DNA from: Polynucleobacter tropicus
GTDB taxonomy: Bacteria > Pseudomonadota > Gammaproteobacteria > Burkholderiales > Burkholderiaceae
DNA length: 64,000 nt
NCBI RefSeq assembly: GCF_013307225.1
Contig: NZ_CP028942.1
Coordinates: 930,001-994,000, forward strand
Direction of reading: 5' to 3'
Both the position numbers and the translations under genes were made by a program. Under the pieces are notes generated by a model. It was not told where the DNA came from and searched no databases. It saw nothing but the letters and a program-made list of their open reading frames with translations. Positions 1-9,510 of this stretch are shown here, piece after piece. Position 1 is the stretch's first letter; each line of letters starts with the position of its first letter.

Positions 1-1288
1 CATGGAAGGTCCAACCCCGATTTCTGCATTGATTCACGCAGCAACCATGGTTACCGCTGGCATCTTTATGGTGTCCCGTATGTCGCCATTGTTTGAGCTT
101 TCAGATGTTGCACTCAGCTTCATCTTGGTAATTGGCTCAATTACTGCGCTGTTTATGGGATTCTTGGGAATCGTGCAAAACGACATCAAGCGTGTTGTAG
201 CGTATTCCACGCTTTCACAGTTGGGCTATATGACAGTTGCACTTGGTGTATCTGCATACCCAGTCGCCATATTCCACTTGATGACCCACGCATTCTTTAA
301 GGCGTTGTTATTCCTTGCTGCGGGTAGTGTGATTTTAGGTATGCACCATGAGCAGGACATGCGCAAAATGGGCGGCCTGTGGAAATACATGCCAATCACT
401 TGTCTCATGATGTTGCTTGGTAATCTCGCTTTAATTGGTACACCTTTCTTCTCGGGTTTCTATTCGAAAGACTCAATTATTGAAGCGGTAGCAGCAAGCC
501 ATATTCCTGGATCAGGCTTTGCATACTTTGCGGTTATGGCTAGCGTCTTTGTTACAGCTTTGTATTCATTCCGCCTCTATTTCTGGGTATTCCACGGAAA
601 GGCTCGTTGGGGTCATGCAGATTCTCATGCTCACCATCATGATCATGCGGAGCAGGGTGATGACCATGCTCACCACGGTTTAGCACCAGGTGAGAAACCT
701 CATGAGTCACCATTAGTGGTTACATTGCCGCTGATTTTGTTGGCAATTCCATCTGTGATTATTGGTTTTTACACCATTACTCCACTTCTATTTGGTACAT
801 ATTTCGGTGATTCGATCTTTATTGATCTTGCCCGTCATCCAGTCATGAAAGAACTTGCAGAAGAATTCCATGGTCCAGTTGCAATGGCTATTCATGCATT
901 TACTTCCCCTGTATTAGGGTTGGTTGTATTGGGTGTTCTGACTGCAGCCATCGGCTATTTATGGGCCCCAGGCTTGCCAGCTAAGTTTGCTCAGACTTTT
1001 GCGCCTATTAAGAAGCTCTTTGATAACAAGTACTACTTGGATGATTTGAATCAAGCAGTATTTGCTAAGGGTCTTATTTGGATTGGCGGAATTCTTTGGC
1101 ATCGTGGTGACCAGAAAGTGATTGATGGTTTCCTGGTCAACGGAAGCGCGCATACAGTAGGGCGCTTTGCTGGAGTGATTCGTCATTTGCAATCCGGTTA
1201 TGTTTATCACTATGCGTTTGCAATGATTGCAGGCTTAGCAGTATTGCTGGCTTGGGTTTTATACGCTTATCTGCCTTTTGTTCGCTAG
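1..1288 (+). CDS. nuoL: NADH-quinone oxidoreductase subunit L (partial, 5' end outside window)
   Basis: C-terminal ~429 residues of the antiporter-like NuoL subunit of complex I, an inner-membrane protein that takes part in proton pumping. The reading frame is open at the left edge. The first visible ATG (position 2) is an internal Met of the conserved EGPTPISALIHAATMVTAG segment, so it is not the true start. Several hydrophobic helices follow, with conserved HAFFKALLFL and FFSGFYSKD stretches. A His-rich cytoplasmic or periplasmic loop lies at bases ~613-677 (about 11 His in 22 residues). nuoM follows after 24 bp and nuoN after that, the usual nuo order, so this is the end of a nuo operon whose start lies upstream. 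Confidence 0.97.
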   Translation, partial: MEGPTPISALIHAATMVTAGIFMVSRMSPLFELSDVALSFILVIGSITALFMGFLGIVQNDIKRVVAYSTLSQLGYMTVALGVSAYPVAIFHLMTHAFFKALLFLAAGSVILGMHHEQDMRKMGGLWKYMPITCLMMLLGNLALIGTPFFSGFYSKDSIIEAVAASHIPGSGFAYFAVMASVFVTALYSFRLYFWVFHGKARWGHADSHAHHHDHAEQGDDHAHHGLAPGEKPHESPLVVTLPLILLAIPSVIIGFYTITPLLFGTYFGDSIFIDLARHPVMKELAEEFHGPVAMAIHAFTSPVLGLVVLGVLTAAIGYLWAPGLPAKFAQTFAPIKKLFDNKYYLDDLNQAVFAKGLIWIGGILWHRGDQKVIDGFLVNGSAHTVGRFAGVIRHLQSGYVYHYAFAMIAGLAVLLAWVLYAYLPFVR

Positions 1289-1312
1289 GCCTTTGTTACT
1301 TAAGTAGCCACT

Positions 1313-2779
1313 ATGATTCTTTCTTACGCCATCTGGACCCCAATAATTTTTGGACTCATTATTTTGTTTTATGGGTCTGAAAAGCCATCCGCTGGAGTGC
1401 GTTGGTTAGCGCTCGTTGGATCAATTATTGGGTTCATTGCAACTCTGCCATTGATTATCAATTTCGATATTGCCAACCCTGGCATGCAGTTTGTAGAAAA
1501 GATTAGCTGGATTCCTCGTTACGACATTAACTATTACTTGGGTATTGATGGCATCTCAGTTTGGTTCATCGTATTAACTGCATTCATCAACATTTTTGTT
1601 GTGATTGCTGCTTGGGAAGTAATTGATACCAAGGTATCGCAATACATGGCATCCTTCATGATCCTTTCTGGATTGATGATTGGTGTATTTGCCGCGCTAG
1701 ATGCGTTGCTGTTCTATGTCTTCTTCGAAGCAACGTTAATTCCGATGTACATCATCATCGGTGTATGGGGCGGCCATAACCGTATATATGCAGCGTTTAA
1801 GTTCTTCTTGTATACCTTGCTGGGCTCTTTGCTGACATTGGTTGCGATGTTGTATCTCTATAACGTCACCAATACCTTTGATATATTGGCTTGGCAAAAT
1901 GCTCGTCTTGATATTGTTGAGCAGATTCTATTGTTCGCTGCTTTCTTTATGGCGTTTGCGGTCAAAGTTCCAATGTGGCCTTTGCACACATGGTTGCCTG
2001 ACGTTCACGTTGAGGCACCTACTGGTGGGTCTGTTGTTTTGGCGGCAATTATGTTGAAGCTTGGCGCATATGGATTCTTGCGTTTCTCTTTGCCAATCGC
2101 ACCAGACGCAAGTCAATACTTGGGGCCATTCGTTATTTTCTTGTCACTTGTTGCTGTTATTTATGTTGGCGCAGTTGCTTTAGTGCAAAAGGACATGAAA
2201 AAGCTGGTGGCCTACTCATCAGTAGCGCATATGGGCTTTGTCACACTCGGTTTCTTCCTCTTTAGTCCTTTGGGTATTGAGGGCGGCATAGTGCAGATGA
2301 TTTCCCATGGTTTTGTAGCGGGCGCAATGTTCCTATCCATTGGTGTTCTCTATGACCGCATGCATACTCGTCAAATTGCTGATTACGGTGGCGTAGTGCA
2401 CCGCATGCCAGCATTTACTGCGTTTGCTGTTCTGATGGCAATGGCTAATTGTGGATTGCCAGCTACATCCGGTTTCGTCGGTGAATTTATGGTGATTTTG
2501 GCTGCTGTTGATTATGACTTTGTGATCGGCATCCTAGCAGCGACAGCATTGATCTTAGGCGCTGCTTATTCCTTGTGGATGGTGAAGCGCGTATTCTTTG
2601 GCGCTATTCATAATGCGCACGTTGAAGAGTTGAAAGATCTCAATGCTCGTGAATATTTCATGATGACTGTATTAACGATTTGCGTTATTGGTATGGGTGT
2701 ATATCCAAAACCATTTACAGACATTATTCATCCAGCCGTAATTAATCTGCTGCAGCATGTTGCTGTGAGCAAACTCTGA
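1313..2779 (+). CDS. nuoM: NADH-quinone oxidoreductase subunit M
   Basis: Full-length NuoM (488 residues), a second antiporter-like membrane subunit of complex I. About 14 hydrophobic segments are visible. The helix with the conserved pump glutamate (FFEATLIPMYIIIG, Glu near residue 139) and the broken-helix region KVPMWPLHTWLPDVHVEAPT are intact. The length is normal for the family. It sits 24 bp after nuoL and 10 bp before nuoN, consistent with one transcript. Confidence 0.97.
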   Translation: MILSYAIWTPIIFGLIILFYGSEKPSAGVRWLALVGSIIGFIATLPLIINFDIANPGMQFVEKISWIPRYDINYYLGIDGISVWFIVLTAFINIFVVIAAWEVIDTKVSQYMASFMILSGLMIGVFAALDALLFYVFFEATLIPMYIIIGVWGGHNRIYAAFKFFLYTLLGSLLTLVAMLYLYNVTNTFDILAWQNARLDIVEQILLFAAFFMAFAVKVPMWPLHTWLPDVHVEAPTGGSVVLAAIMLKLGAYGFLRFSLPIAPDASQYLGPFVIFLSLVAVIYVGAVALVQKDMKKLVAYSSVAHMGFVTLGFFLFSPLGIEGGIVQMISHGFVAGAMFLSIGVLYDRMHTRQIADYGGVVHRMPAFTAFAVLMAMANCGLPATSGFVGEFMVILAAVDYDFVIGILAATALILGAAYSLWMVKRVFFGAIHNAHVEELKDLNAREYFMMTVLTICVIGMGVYPKPFTDIIHPAVINLLQHVAVSKL

Positions 2780-2789
2780 GTAAAAGCAA

Positions 2790-4289
2790 ATGCAAGCATT
2801 CGACCTATACGCCGTCCTGCCTGAACTGGTTCTACTACTTGCTACTTGCGTATTGCTGGTAGCTAGCGTTTATGTACGCGAAAAAGTGAAGTCTGTACCA
2901 GGGGTAGAGCAAGATATATTTCATACGCCACGTGGCGTAGGCTTTGTCTACTTTTTCTCATTAATTCTCTTGGTTTATCTTTTTTTGGCTTTTATCGGCC
3001 GTTTAAGTGATGTTTCCTTGGTGGCAATGAATGGGTTATTTCAATCCGACTCGTTATCTAACTTGCTCAAGGCATGTTCATGTGGAGCAGTGTTTGTAAG
3101 CTTGATTTACTCGAAGCAGTATTTGTCAGATCGTGCTTTATTTCGCCCTGACTTTATTGTTCTAGTCTTATTGGCCTTGCTAGGCCAGTTCGTTTTGATT
3201 TCCGGAGCCAACTTACTAACTCTCTATCTCGGTTTGGAGTTGATGGCCTTGCCAATGTATGCATTGGTAGCAATGCGTCATAGCAGCGAGAAGAGTGTTG
3301 AAGCTGGTATCAAGTATTTCATCCTGGGTGCTCTTGCGTCTGGTTTCTTGTTATACGGCATGTCTATGCTTTATGGTGTAACTGGTTCTTTAGATCTTAT
3401 TGAGATCTTTAAAACGGTTGCAGATCCACGTGTTAATCACTTAGTAATGGCATTCGGCTTAGTCTTTATTGTTGCTGGCCTTGCATTTAAGTTGGGTGTA
3501 GTGCCATTCCATATGTGGGTTCCTGATGTGTATCAAGGTGCGCCAACAGCGGTTACGCTGATGATTGCCGCAGCACCTAAATTGGCTGCATTTGCATTGC
3601 TATTTAGGCTATTGGTAAATACTTTATTGCCATTAATGGGCGACTGGCAGCCCATGTTGGTTCTCTTGGCGATTCTTTCGCTGGTTGTCGGTAACGTGAC
3701 AGCGATCGCACAAACTAACGTGAAGCGCATGTTGGCTTATTCAGCAATTGCGCAAATGGGCTTTGTCTTGCTTGGTATGTTGTCTGTATTTGATGATCAT
3801 GCCTTTAGTGCATCTATGTTTTATGTGATTACTTATGTATTAACAACATTGGGTACCTTCGGTCTCTTGATGGTGTTATCTCGTAAGGGTTATGACTGCG
3901 AAACATTGGAAGGACTCAAAGGATTAAATAAAAAGCACCCTTGGTTTGCCTTCATTGGTTTGGTGATGATGTTCTCATTAGCTGGTATTCCACCAACTGT
4001 TGGCTTCGCAGCTAAATTGGGCGTTTTAGAAGCATTGGTTGATGCGGAGCACACTTTCTTGGCGATTATTGCCGTGATTGCTTCCTTGATAGGTGCTTTC
4101 TACTACCTCAGAGTTGTTAAGGTAATGTATTTTGATGAGCCAGCTCATGAGCACAGCGTATCTGGTTCTGCTGTTGCTAAAGGGTTGTTGAGTCTGAATA
4201 CCATTCTCGTGCTGGCTATAGGTATAGTTCCAGCAAGTTTAATGAGTATTTGTTTGGATGCAATGCGCCGTACATTATTGGGTTCTTAA
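2790..4289 (+). CDS. nuoN: NADH-quinone oxidoreductase subunit N
   Basis: Full-length NuoN (499 residues), third antiporter-like subunit and last gene of the complex I operon. The conserved segments [15 protein letters not shown] (pump Glu), [13 protein letters not shown] and [16 protein letters not shown] are present. A long inverted repeat with a T-run starts 14 bp after the stop and closes the operon. Nothing is odd about the reading frame. Confidence 0.97.
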   Translation: MQAFDLYAVLPELVLLLATCVLLVASVYVREKVKSVPGVEQDIFHTPRGVGFVYFFSLILLVYLFLAFIGRLSDVSLVAMNGLFQSDSLSNLLKACSCGAVFVSLIYSKQYLSDRALFRPDFIVLVLLALLGQFVLISGANLLTLYLGLELMALPMYALVAMRHSSEKSVEAGIKYFILGALASGFLLYGMSMLYGVTGSLDLIEIFKTVADPRVNHLVMAFGLVFIVAGLAFKLGVVPFHMWVPDVYQGAPTAVTLMIAAAPKLAAFALLFRLLVNTLLPLMGDWQPMLVLLAILSLVVGNVTAIAQTNVKRMLAYSAIAQMGFVLLGMLSVFDDHAFSASMFYVITYVLTTLGTFGLLMVLSRKGYDCETLEGLKGLNKKHPWFAFIGLVMMFSLAGIPPTVGFAAKLGVLEALVDAEHTFLAIIAVIASLIGAFYYLRVVKVMYFDEPAHEHSVSGSAVAKGLLSLNTILVLAIGIVPASLMSICLDAMRRTLLGS

Positions 4290-4303
4290 GCGTGCCAAAT
4301 CAT

Positions 4304-4340
4304 AAACATAAAGGCTCCCTTGGGAGCCTTTATGTTTTTA
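4304..4340 (+). terminator. Rho-independent terminator of the nuo operon
   Basis: Near-perfect inverted repeat of about 15 bp (AACATAAAGGCTCCC / GGGAGCCTTTATGTT) separated by only two bases, so the real loop is probably CTTG. A run of five T follows. It lies directly after nuoN and can be read on both strands. Confidence 0.9.
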
Positions 4341-4437
4341 GATTATCGACATAGATATGTCATGGATAGTTGTTATGCTTTAGTGGCGTCATTAAACATA
4401 ATTAGCAAACTACTATTAACTTAATAGATTATTGGAT

Positions 4438-5037
4438 ATGACTGAAAAATCATTTGAGGATTTGCCTGCCGGTGATACGCATTTGCGAGAAGATCGTATT
4501 GATGGCGAGGATGTCTATGGCGGCATCTTTTTGAATATGAAACGCGACCAAGTGAGATTGCCGGATGGCAAAACAGCTTTACGTGAGTATTTAACCCATC
4601 CAGGCGCTGTGGCAGTTGTAGCAATCCTGGATGACGGCAGAATTTTGCTAGAACGCCAATATCGTTATCCGATTGCAAAAGCTTGCATAGAAATTCCAGC
4701 AGGAAAGTTAGAGGCCGGTGAAGATCATGTGCTGTGCGCACAACGCGAACTTGAGGAAGAAACGGGTTATACCGCTAAAAAGTGGAGCTATATCCGTCGT
4801 ATACATCCAGTAATTTCTTATTCCACAGAATTCATTGATATTTATTTGGCTGAGGATTTAGTTCCTGGCAAAAATCGTTTGGATGCGGAAGAGTTTTTGG
4901 ATGTCTTTGCTGCCCCCTTGGATCAATTGCTTGGGTGGATCGAGTCTGGCGAGATTACCGATGTTAAAACCACCATTTCCGCATACTGGTTAGACCGATA
5001 TCGTAGAGGTCTAACTCAGGTTAGGGCGCTCTCCTGA
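4438..5037 (+). CDS. Nudix hydrolase, ADP-ribose pyrophosphatase type
   Basis: About 199 residues. The Nudix box is complete at roughly residues 88-110 (G-x5-E-x7-RELEEETGY), giving the Mg-binding glutamates. Length and the upstream beta-rich domain fit NudF/ADP-ribose pyrophosphatase-like enzymes that hydrolyse nucleoside diphosphates linked to another moiety; the exact substrate cannot be read. I chose the ATG at 4438; a TTG two codons earlier (4432) is also in frame, and neither has a clear ribosome binding site. It stands alone downstream of the nuo terminator, so it needs its own promoter in 4341-4437, where I could not define a convincing one. Confidence 0.88.
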   Translation: MTEKSFEDLPAGDTHLREDRIDGEDVYGGIFLNMKRDQVRLPDGKTALREYLTHPGAVAVVAILDDGRILLERQYRYPIAKACIEIPAGKLEAGEDHVLCAQRELEEETGYTAKKWSYIRRIHPVISYSTEFIDIYLAEDLVPGKNRLDAEEFLDVFAAPLDQLLGWIESGEITDVKTTISAYWLDRYRRGLTQVRALS

Positions 5038-5113
5038 GGCGTTTCATGGATAAATTCAATTCCTATTAAAATAAAGGCATTGAATTTGGCATTTTTGCCC
5101 CCATTTAGCCTCT

Positions 5114-5602
5114 ATGAAAGTTTATAACCTCGCTTGCCCCCTAGACCATCGTTTCGAAGGATGGTTTGCCTCTGAAGAAGATTGTCTCGCTCAGCAAGAC
5201 AAGGGTATGCTCGCCTGTCCTGTATGTGACAGCACTGAAATTACCCGCATGCCATCTGCACCGCATATTGCAAAGTCTTCTTCTGTAGTTGTTAGCGCGC
5301 CCGAGGATGTAAATGCTAATTCAGGATCTGGTGAAGTTGTTGCCTTAACAGGTAATGACCACTCTCAGCTAGAGGCCCAAGTACAGGCAGCCTTCCTAAA
5401 GGGCATGCGTGAGCTCATGGGTAAGTCAGAGGATGTTGGCGCTGCGTTTGCTGAAGAGGCCAGAAAGATTCACTATAAAGAAGCGCCAGAGCGCAGCATT
5501 CGTGGCCAAACTACATTAGATGAAGCAGAATCTCTGCGTGAAGAGGGTATTGAAGTGTTGGCCGTACCAATCATTCCCGCATTTAAGAATACTTTGCAAT
5601 AA
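5114..5602 (+). CDS. DUF1178 family protein
   Basis: 162 residues. It matches the DUF1178 family, common in alpha- and betaproteobacteria, with a short N-terminal zinc-ribbon-like part: one Cys near residue 9 (YNLACPLDHRFEGWF), one near residue 24, and a CPVC pair near residue 36. The C-terminal half holds the conserved region ending in GIEVLAVPIIP. Function is unknown; the Cys pattern suggests metal binding. It is preceded by a 76-bp gap and followed by a terminator hairpin, so it is probably monocistronic. Confidence 0.85.
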   Translation: MKVYNLACPLDHRFEGWFASEEDCLAQQDKGMLACPVCDSTEITRMPSAPHIAKSSSVVVSAPEDVNANSGSGEVVALTGNDHSQLEAQVQAAFLKGMRELMGKSEDVGAAFAEEARKIHYKEAPERSIRGQTTLDEAESLREEGIEVLAVPIIPAFKNTLQ

Positions 5603-5621
5603 TTTCTTTAATACCTGAAGA

Positions 5622-5650
5622 AAATGGCGATCCTTGGATCGCCATTTTTT
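5622..5650 (+). terminator. Rho-independent terminator after the DUF1178 gene
   Basis: Inverted repeat AATGGCGATCC / GGATCGCCATT with a TT loop, followed by six T. The minus strand also ends in TTTT after the stem, so it may also stop transcripts of the convergent mmsA gene. Confidence 0.85.
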
Positions 5651-5686
5651 ATTGCCATTAGATTGAATGGCGGAAAGCAATATTAC

Positions 5687-7213
5687 TTATTTGGAAGTTG
5701 GCATTACAAACTCAGCGCCTTTGGTAATGCTTTCAGGCCAGCGCTGCATCACGCTCTTCTGTTTGGTATAGAAGCGAACACCTTCTTTTCCATATGCGTG
5801 CATATCGCCAAAGAGAGACTTCTTCCAGCCACCAAAACCATGCCAAGCCATTGGAACTGGGATAGGCACGTTAATACCAACCATGCCAACTTGAACGCGA
5901 CGGGCAAACTCGCGTGCAATGTTGCCGTCACTAGTAAAGCAGGCAACTCCGTTACCAAACTCGCAAGAGTTAACCAGATTCAAAGCCTCGGTAAAGTTGG
6001 CTACGCGCAAGCAGGAGAGGACTGGCCCGAAGATCTCCTCGAGATAGATCTTCATGTCTGGCGTGACGTTGTCAAACAAGGTTCCGCCTAAGAAGAAGCC
6101 GTTTTCATTGCCCGGAACTTTAAAGCCACGACCATCCACCAATAGTTTTGCGCCAGAAGCTACGCCACTTTCAATATATCCGGTAATGCGCTCAAGAGCC
6201 GCCTTAGTAACGATAGGGCCCATCTCCGCATCAAGCTCCATGCCACTTTTGACCTTGAGGGTTTTAGTACGCTCAATCAATTTAGGCATGATCTTTTCTG
6301 CTACATCTCCAACCAGCACGGCTACTGAAATCGCCATGCAACGCTCGCCTGCAGAACCATAAGCGGCACCAACCAATGCATCAATCGCCTTATCAATATC
6401 CGCATCTGGCATGATGACCATATGGTTCTTGGCGCCACCAAGTGCTTGAGAGCGTTTACCAAAGTGTGCGCAACGCTCATAGATATAGTTTGCAATTGGG
6501 GTGGATCCAACAAAGCTAATTGCCTTCACATCTGGATTCTCAATCAAAGCATCAACTGCTTCTTTGTCGCCCTGAACCACGTTGAATACGCCATCAGGCA
6601 AGCCAGCTTCTTTAAGTAAATTAGCCATGAAAAGGGATGCCGATGGATCTGTTGGGCTAGGCTTGAGGATGAAGGTGTTTCCGCAGGCGATGGCCATCGG
6701 GAACATCCACATTGGAACCATGACAGGGAAATTAAAAGGGGTGATACCGGCGACAACACCCAATGGTTGGCGCATTACCCAGTTATCGATATCGGTTGAT
6801 ACTTGCTCGGTGTAATCGCCTTTAAGGAGTTCAGGGATGCCTGTTGCGAATTCCAGGATTTCAATACCGCGAGTAACTTCGCCTTGGGCATCGGTAAACA
6901 CCTTGCCATGCTCAGCGGTAATGATGGCGGCTAACTCGTCACGATTGGCATTGAGTAATTCGAGGTACTTAAAAAGAATGCGTGCGCGTCTTAGTGGACT
7001 TGTTTGGCTCCAGCTTTCAAATGCCTTTTGGGCAACCGCCACTGCAGCATCGACTTCCTTGCGGCTGGCTAAGGCAACTCTGCGAGCGACCGCTCCTTTT
7101 GCAGGGTTGTAGACGTCTGCAAAACGACCATCTTTTGGATTAATAACAGAGCCGCCTACATAGTGGCCAATATCTTCTTTTGATTCAAAGGCTTGCGGTG
7201 CATTCATAATCAT
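5687..7213 (-). CDS. mmsA: CoA-acylating methylmalonate-semialdehyde dehydrogenase
   Basis: About 508 residues, aldehyde dehydrogenase superfamily. It matches the CoA-dependent methylmalonate-semialdehyde/malonate-semialdehyde dehydrogenases of valine and myo-inositol breakdown, which give propionyl-CoA or acetyl-CoA. The catalytic Cys lies in GSAGERCMA (near residue 292) and [13 protein letters not shown] is typical of the MmsA branch. An in-frame ATG at 7252 would add 13 residues (MAFLPKKPN...); I prefer 7213 or 7207 because homologues start around there, but no ribosome binding site decides it. It is divergent from the OYE gene at 7365 and has no other valine-pathway gene nearby. Confidence 0.9.
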   Translation of the reverse strand: MIMNAPQAFESKEDIGHYVGGSVINPKDGRFADVYNPAKGAVARRVALASRKEVDAAVAVAQKAFESWSQTSPLRRARILFKYLELLNANRDELAAIITAEHGKVFTDAQGEVTRGIEILEFATGIPELLKGDYTEQVSTDIDNWVMRQPLGVVAGITPFNFPVMVPMWMFPMAIACGNTFILKPSPTDPSASLFMANLLKEAGLPDGVFNVVQGDKEAVDALIENPDVKAISFVGSTPIANYIYERCAHFGKRSQALGGAKNHMVIMPDADIDKAIDALVGAAYGSAGERCMAISVAVLVGDVAEKIMPKLIERTKTLKVKSGMELDAEMGPIVTKAALERITGYIESGVASGAKLLVDGRGFKVPGNENGFFLGGTLFDNVTPDMKIYLEEIFGPVLSCLRVANFTEALNLVNSCEFGNGVACFTSDGNIAREFARRVQVGMVGINVPIPVPMAWHGFGGWKKSLFGDMHAYGKEGVRFYTKQKSVMQRWPESITKGAEFVMPTSK

Positions 7214-7364
7214 TTGTAGTAATAAATTAGGTTTTTTGGGTAAAAAAGCCATTCAAACCAACGGTCTGCAGGACTTCTCTGTCTCGTTTATTCTTCTTTT
7301 AGTTATTTTATCGCTTTACGATGAATTTCGTATTTTCACCCCATATTTGGACCCTTAGCTAGCC

Positions 7365-8486
7365 ATGAGTCTTCTTTTCACCAATTACACCCTTGGTTCA
7401 CCGCGTGGGCCGCTTAACCTTGCTAATCGCATTGTTGTGGCGCCTATGTGCCAATACTCGGCCATAAATGGCGAAGCTACTGATTGGCACCTCATGCATT
7501 GGGGAAATTTGCTCAATAGTGGGGCTGGGCTGTTCATTATTGAGGCTACTGGCGTGACCCCACAGGGACGCATTACCCCCGCATGTCTGGGCTTATGGGA
7601 TGATAAAACTGAAGCTGCATTAAAGGATAAATTAAGCCGCGCTAGAAAATTGGCGCCAGCTACGCCGGTGTTTATTCAACTGGCGCACGCTGGGCGCAAA
7701 GCATCTAGTGCAACCCCTTGGGATGGGGGACAACTTTTAGCGGTTGATCATGGCGGTTGGGAAACATTGGCGCCATCTGCCATTCCCCAGCTTGATGGCG
7801 AGCGTATGCCACACGAACTCTCTACTGAGGAACTTAGCGCGCTGATTGATGCTTTTGTTGTTGCCGCTCAACGCGCTGACCGGATTGGTATAGATGGAAT
7901 TGAGTTACATGGCGCACATGGATATTTATTGCATCAATTTTTATCGCCGATTGCTAATCAGCGTACTGATACTTATGGCGGATCCTTTGAAAACCGCATT
8001 CGTTTTCCGTTGGAATTATTTAGTGCGGTCCGTAAGGCATACTCAGGTGTTTTAGGTATTCGAATTTCTGCAAGTGATTGGATTGAAGGAGGTTGGACCC
8101 CAGAAGAAACAGCGGAATTCGCAAAGCGACTCAAACCATTGGGTTGTGATTTTGTGCACATCTCCTCTGGTGGTATTTCACCTAAGCAAAAAATTGCTAT
8201 AGGCCCAAATTATCAAGTTCCATTTGCCAAGATCGTTAAAGACCAATCTGGCTTACCAACTATGACAGTTGGCCTAATTACTGAGCCACAGCAGGCCGAA
8301 GATATTTTGCAGGCCGGTGATGCCGATTTAATCGCCTTAGCACGCGCATTTTTATACAGGCCTCGATGGGGATGGGAGGCTGCTGCTGCACTCGGCGCCA
8401 CAGTCAAAGCGAACGAACGATACTGGCGTTGTTTACCTCGTGAGGCGCAGTCCGTTTTTGGTGATGTCAAAGTAGGACAACGCTAA
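7365..8486 (+). CDS. NADH:flavin oxidoreductase, Old Yellow Enzyme family (YqjM-like)
   Basis: 373 residues, FMN-dependent TIM barrel. The N-terminal APMCQYS carries the Cys29/Tyr31 pair typical of the YqjM/thermophilic-like OYE class, and His182/His185 in LHGAHGYLLHQFLSP are the substrate-binding pair. SNQRTD-like and GGSFENRIRF segments follow. Such enzymes reduce activated C=C bonds with NAD(P)H; the physiological substrate is unknown. It is divergent from mmsA across a 151-bp gap and followed 41 bp later by a Bug receptor gene; shared function is possible but unproven. Confidence 0.9.
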   Translation: MSLLFTNYTLGSPRGPLNLANRIVVAPMCQYSAINGEATDWHLMHWGNLLNSGAGLFIIEATGVTPQGRITPACLGLWDDKTEAALKDKLSRARKLAPATPVFIQLAHAGRKASSATPWDGGQLLAVDHGGWETLAPSAIPQLDGERMPHELSTEELSALIDAFVVAAQRADRIGIDGIELHGAHGYLLHQFLSPIANQRTDTYGGSFENRIRFPLELFSAVRKAYSGVLGIRISASDWIEGGWTPEETAEFAKRLKPLGCDFVHISSGGISPKQKIAIGPNYQVPFAKIVKDQSGLPTMTVGLITEPQQAEDILQAGDADLIALARAFLYRPRWGWEAAAALGATVKANERYWRCLPREAQSVFGDVKVGQR

Positions 8487-8527
8487 GTAATTTATTAAAC
8501 CCTTTAGTAAATATCCGTGGAGAATAA

Positions 8528-9502
8528 ATGAGAACATTTTCTATAACATCAAAGTCCTTAATTTTGGGTCTGATGGCAATGATGAATATCGTTTTTGCCC
8601 AGTCATATCCAGATCGACCAATCGTTCTAGTCGTCCCCAACCCACCTGGTGGCTTGGTTGATACTTCAGCTCGCTTGCTGAGCGAGCCTCTAACTCGTGT
8701 GATTGGACAGCCAGTCGTGGTTGATAACAAGCCTGGGGCTAGCGGGAATACGGCCTACCAGTATGTGGCTAAAGCAAAACCCGATGGATACACATTATTG
8801 ATTTCTTATTCCGGTTATCACGTTGGTAATCCTGCATTGATGGATAAATTACCATGGGATCCAATTAAGGATTACTCCCCGATTGCGTTACTGACGGTAT
8901 CAACCAATGTGATTGCGGTTCATCCATCCGTTCCAGTTAATAATCTAAAAGAATTTATTTCCTATGCAAAGGCGAATCCTGGCAAATTAAATTACGCCTC
9001 TCAGGGAAATGGTTCGGTATCGCATATTGGTACTGAAATGTTTAAGCAGACTACAGGCGTAGATATGGTTCACGTCCCATACAAGGGATCTGGTCCGGCC
9101 ATTCAAGATGTGTTGGCTGGTCAAGTGCAAGTCTTCATCTCAACTCCGCCATCATTAATGCAACACATTCAAAGTGGTAAGTTAAAAGGCTTGGCTGTGA
9201 CTGGTAAAAATCGTCATCCTGGCATGCCTAATGTGCCAACTACCGCGGAAGCTGGTCTCCCATCCTTTCAGTTGGAATCGTGGGTTGGGCTATTCGCACC
9301 TGCAGGCACTCCAGCACCTGTTGTTGCTAAGCTGACTGAGTCGGTTAAAAAGAGTCTTGCCTTGCCTGAAGTAAAAGAGCGTGCTGATGCAGCTGGTGTT
9401 GAGTTGCGCTATCAAAATCCTGCTGCCACTGAGGCGCTTGTGAAGAAAGAGCTGCCATACTGGAATAAGGTAATTAAGTCAGCGAATATCACTTTGGATT
9501 GA
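8528..9502 (+). CDS. Bug family tripartite tricarboxylate receptor (TctC-like), exported
   Basis: 324 residues with a signal peptide cleaved near FAQ-SYP (residue ~25), followed by the standard Bug fold start YPDRPIVLVVPNPPGG. The family binds small carboxylates or related ligands in the periplasm. No TctA/TctB membrane genes are adjacent, as is usual for orphan Bug receptors in Burkholderiales. A good ribosome binding site (GGAGA at ~8519) precedes the ATG. It ends 8 bp from the convergent amidase gene. The ligand cannot be predicted. Confidence 0.92.
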   Translation: MRTFSITSKSLILGLMAMMNIVFAQSYPDRPIVLVVPNPPGGLVDTSARLLSEPLTRVIGQPVVVDNKPGASGNTAYQYVAKAKPDGYTLLISYSGYHVGNPALMDKLPWDPIKDYSPIALLTVSTNVIAVHPSVPVNNLKEFISYAKANPGKLNYASQGNGSVSHIGTEMFKQTTGVDMVHVPYKGSGPAIQDVLAGQVQVFISTPPSLMQHIQSGKLKGLAVTGKNRHPGMPNVPTTAEAGLPSFQLESWVGLFAPAGTPAPVVAKLTESVKKSLALPEVKERADAAGVELRYQNPAATEALVKKELPYWNKVIKSANITLD

Positions 9503-9510
9503 TTAATGCG

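Noticed and set aside
1..4. ATG at position 2 as the true nuoL start
   Set aside because: The frame is in the middle of a conserved membrane domain; the gene begins outside the window.
5624..6091. Plus-strand reading frame opposite mmsA, and other long frames opposite carB, ftsH and the RND permease
   Set aside because: No ribosome binding site or recognisable protein features; the real genes on the other strand have full family motifs.
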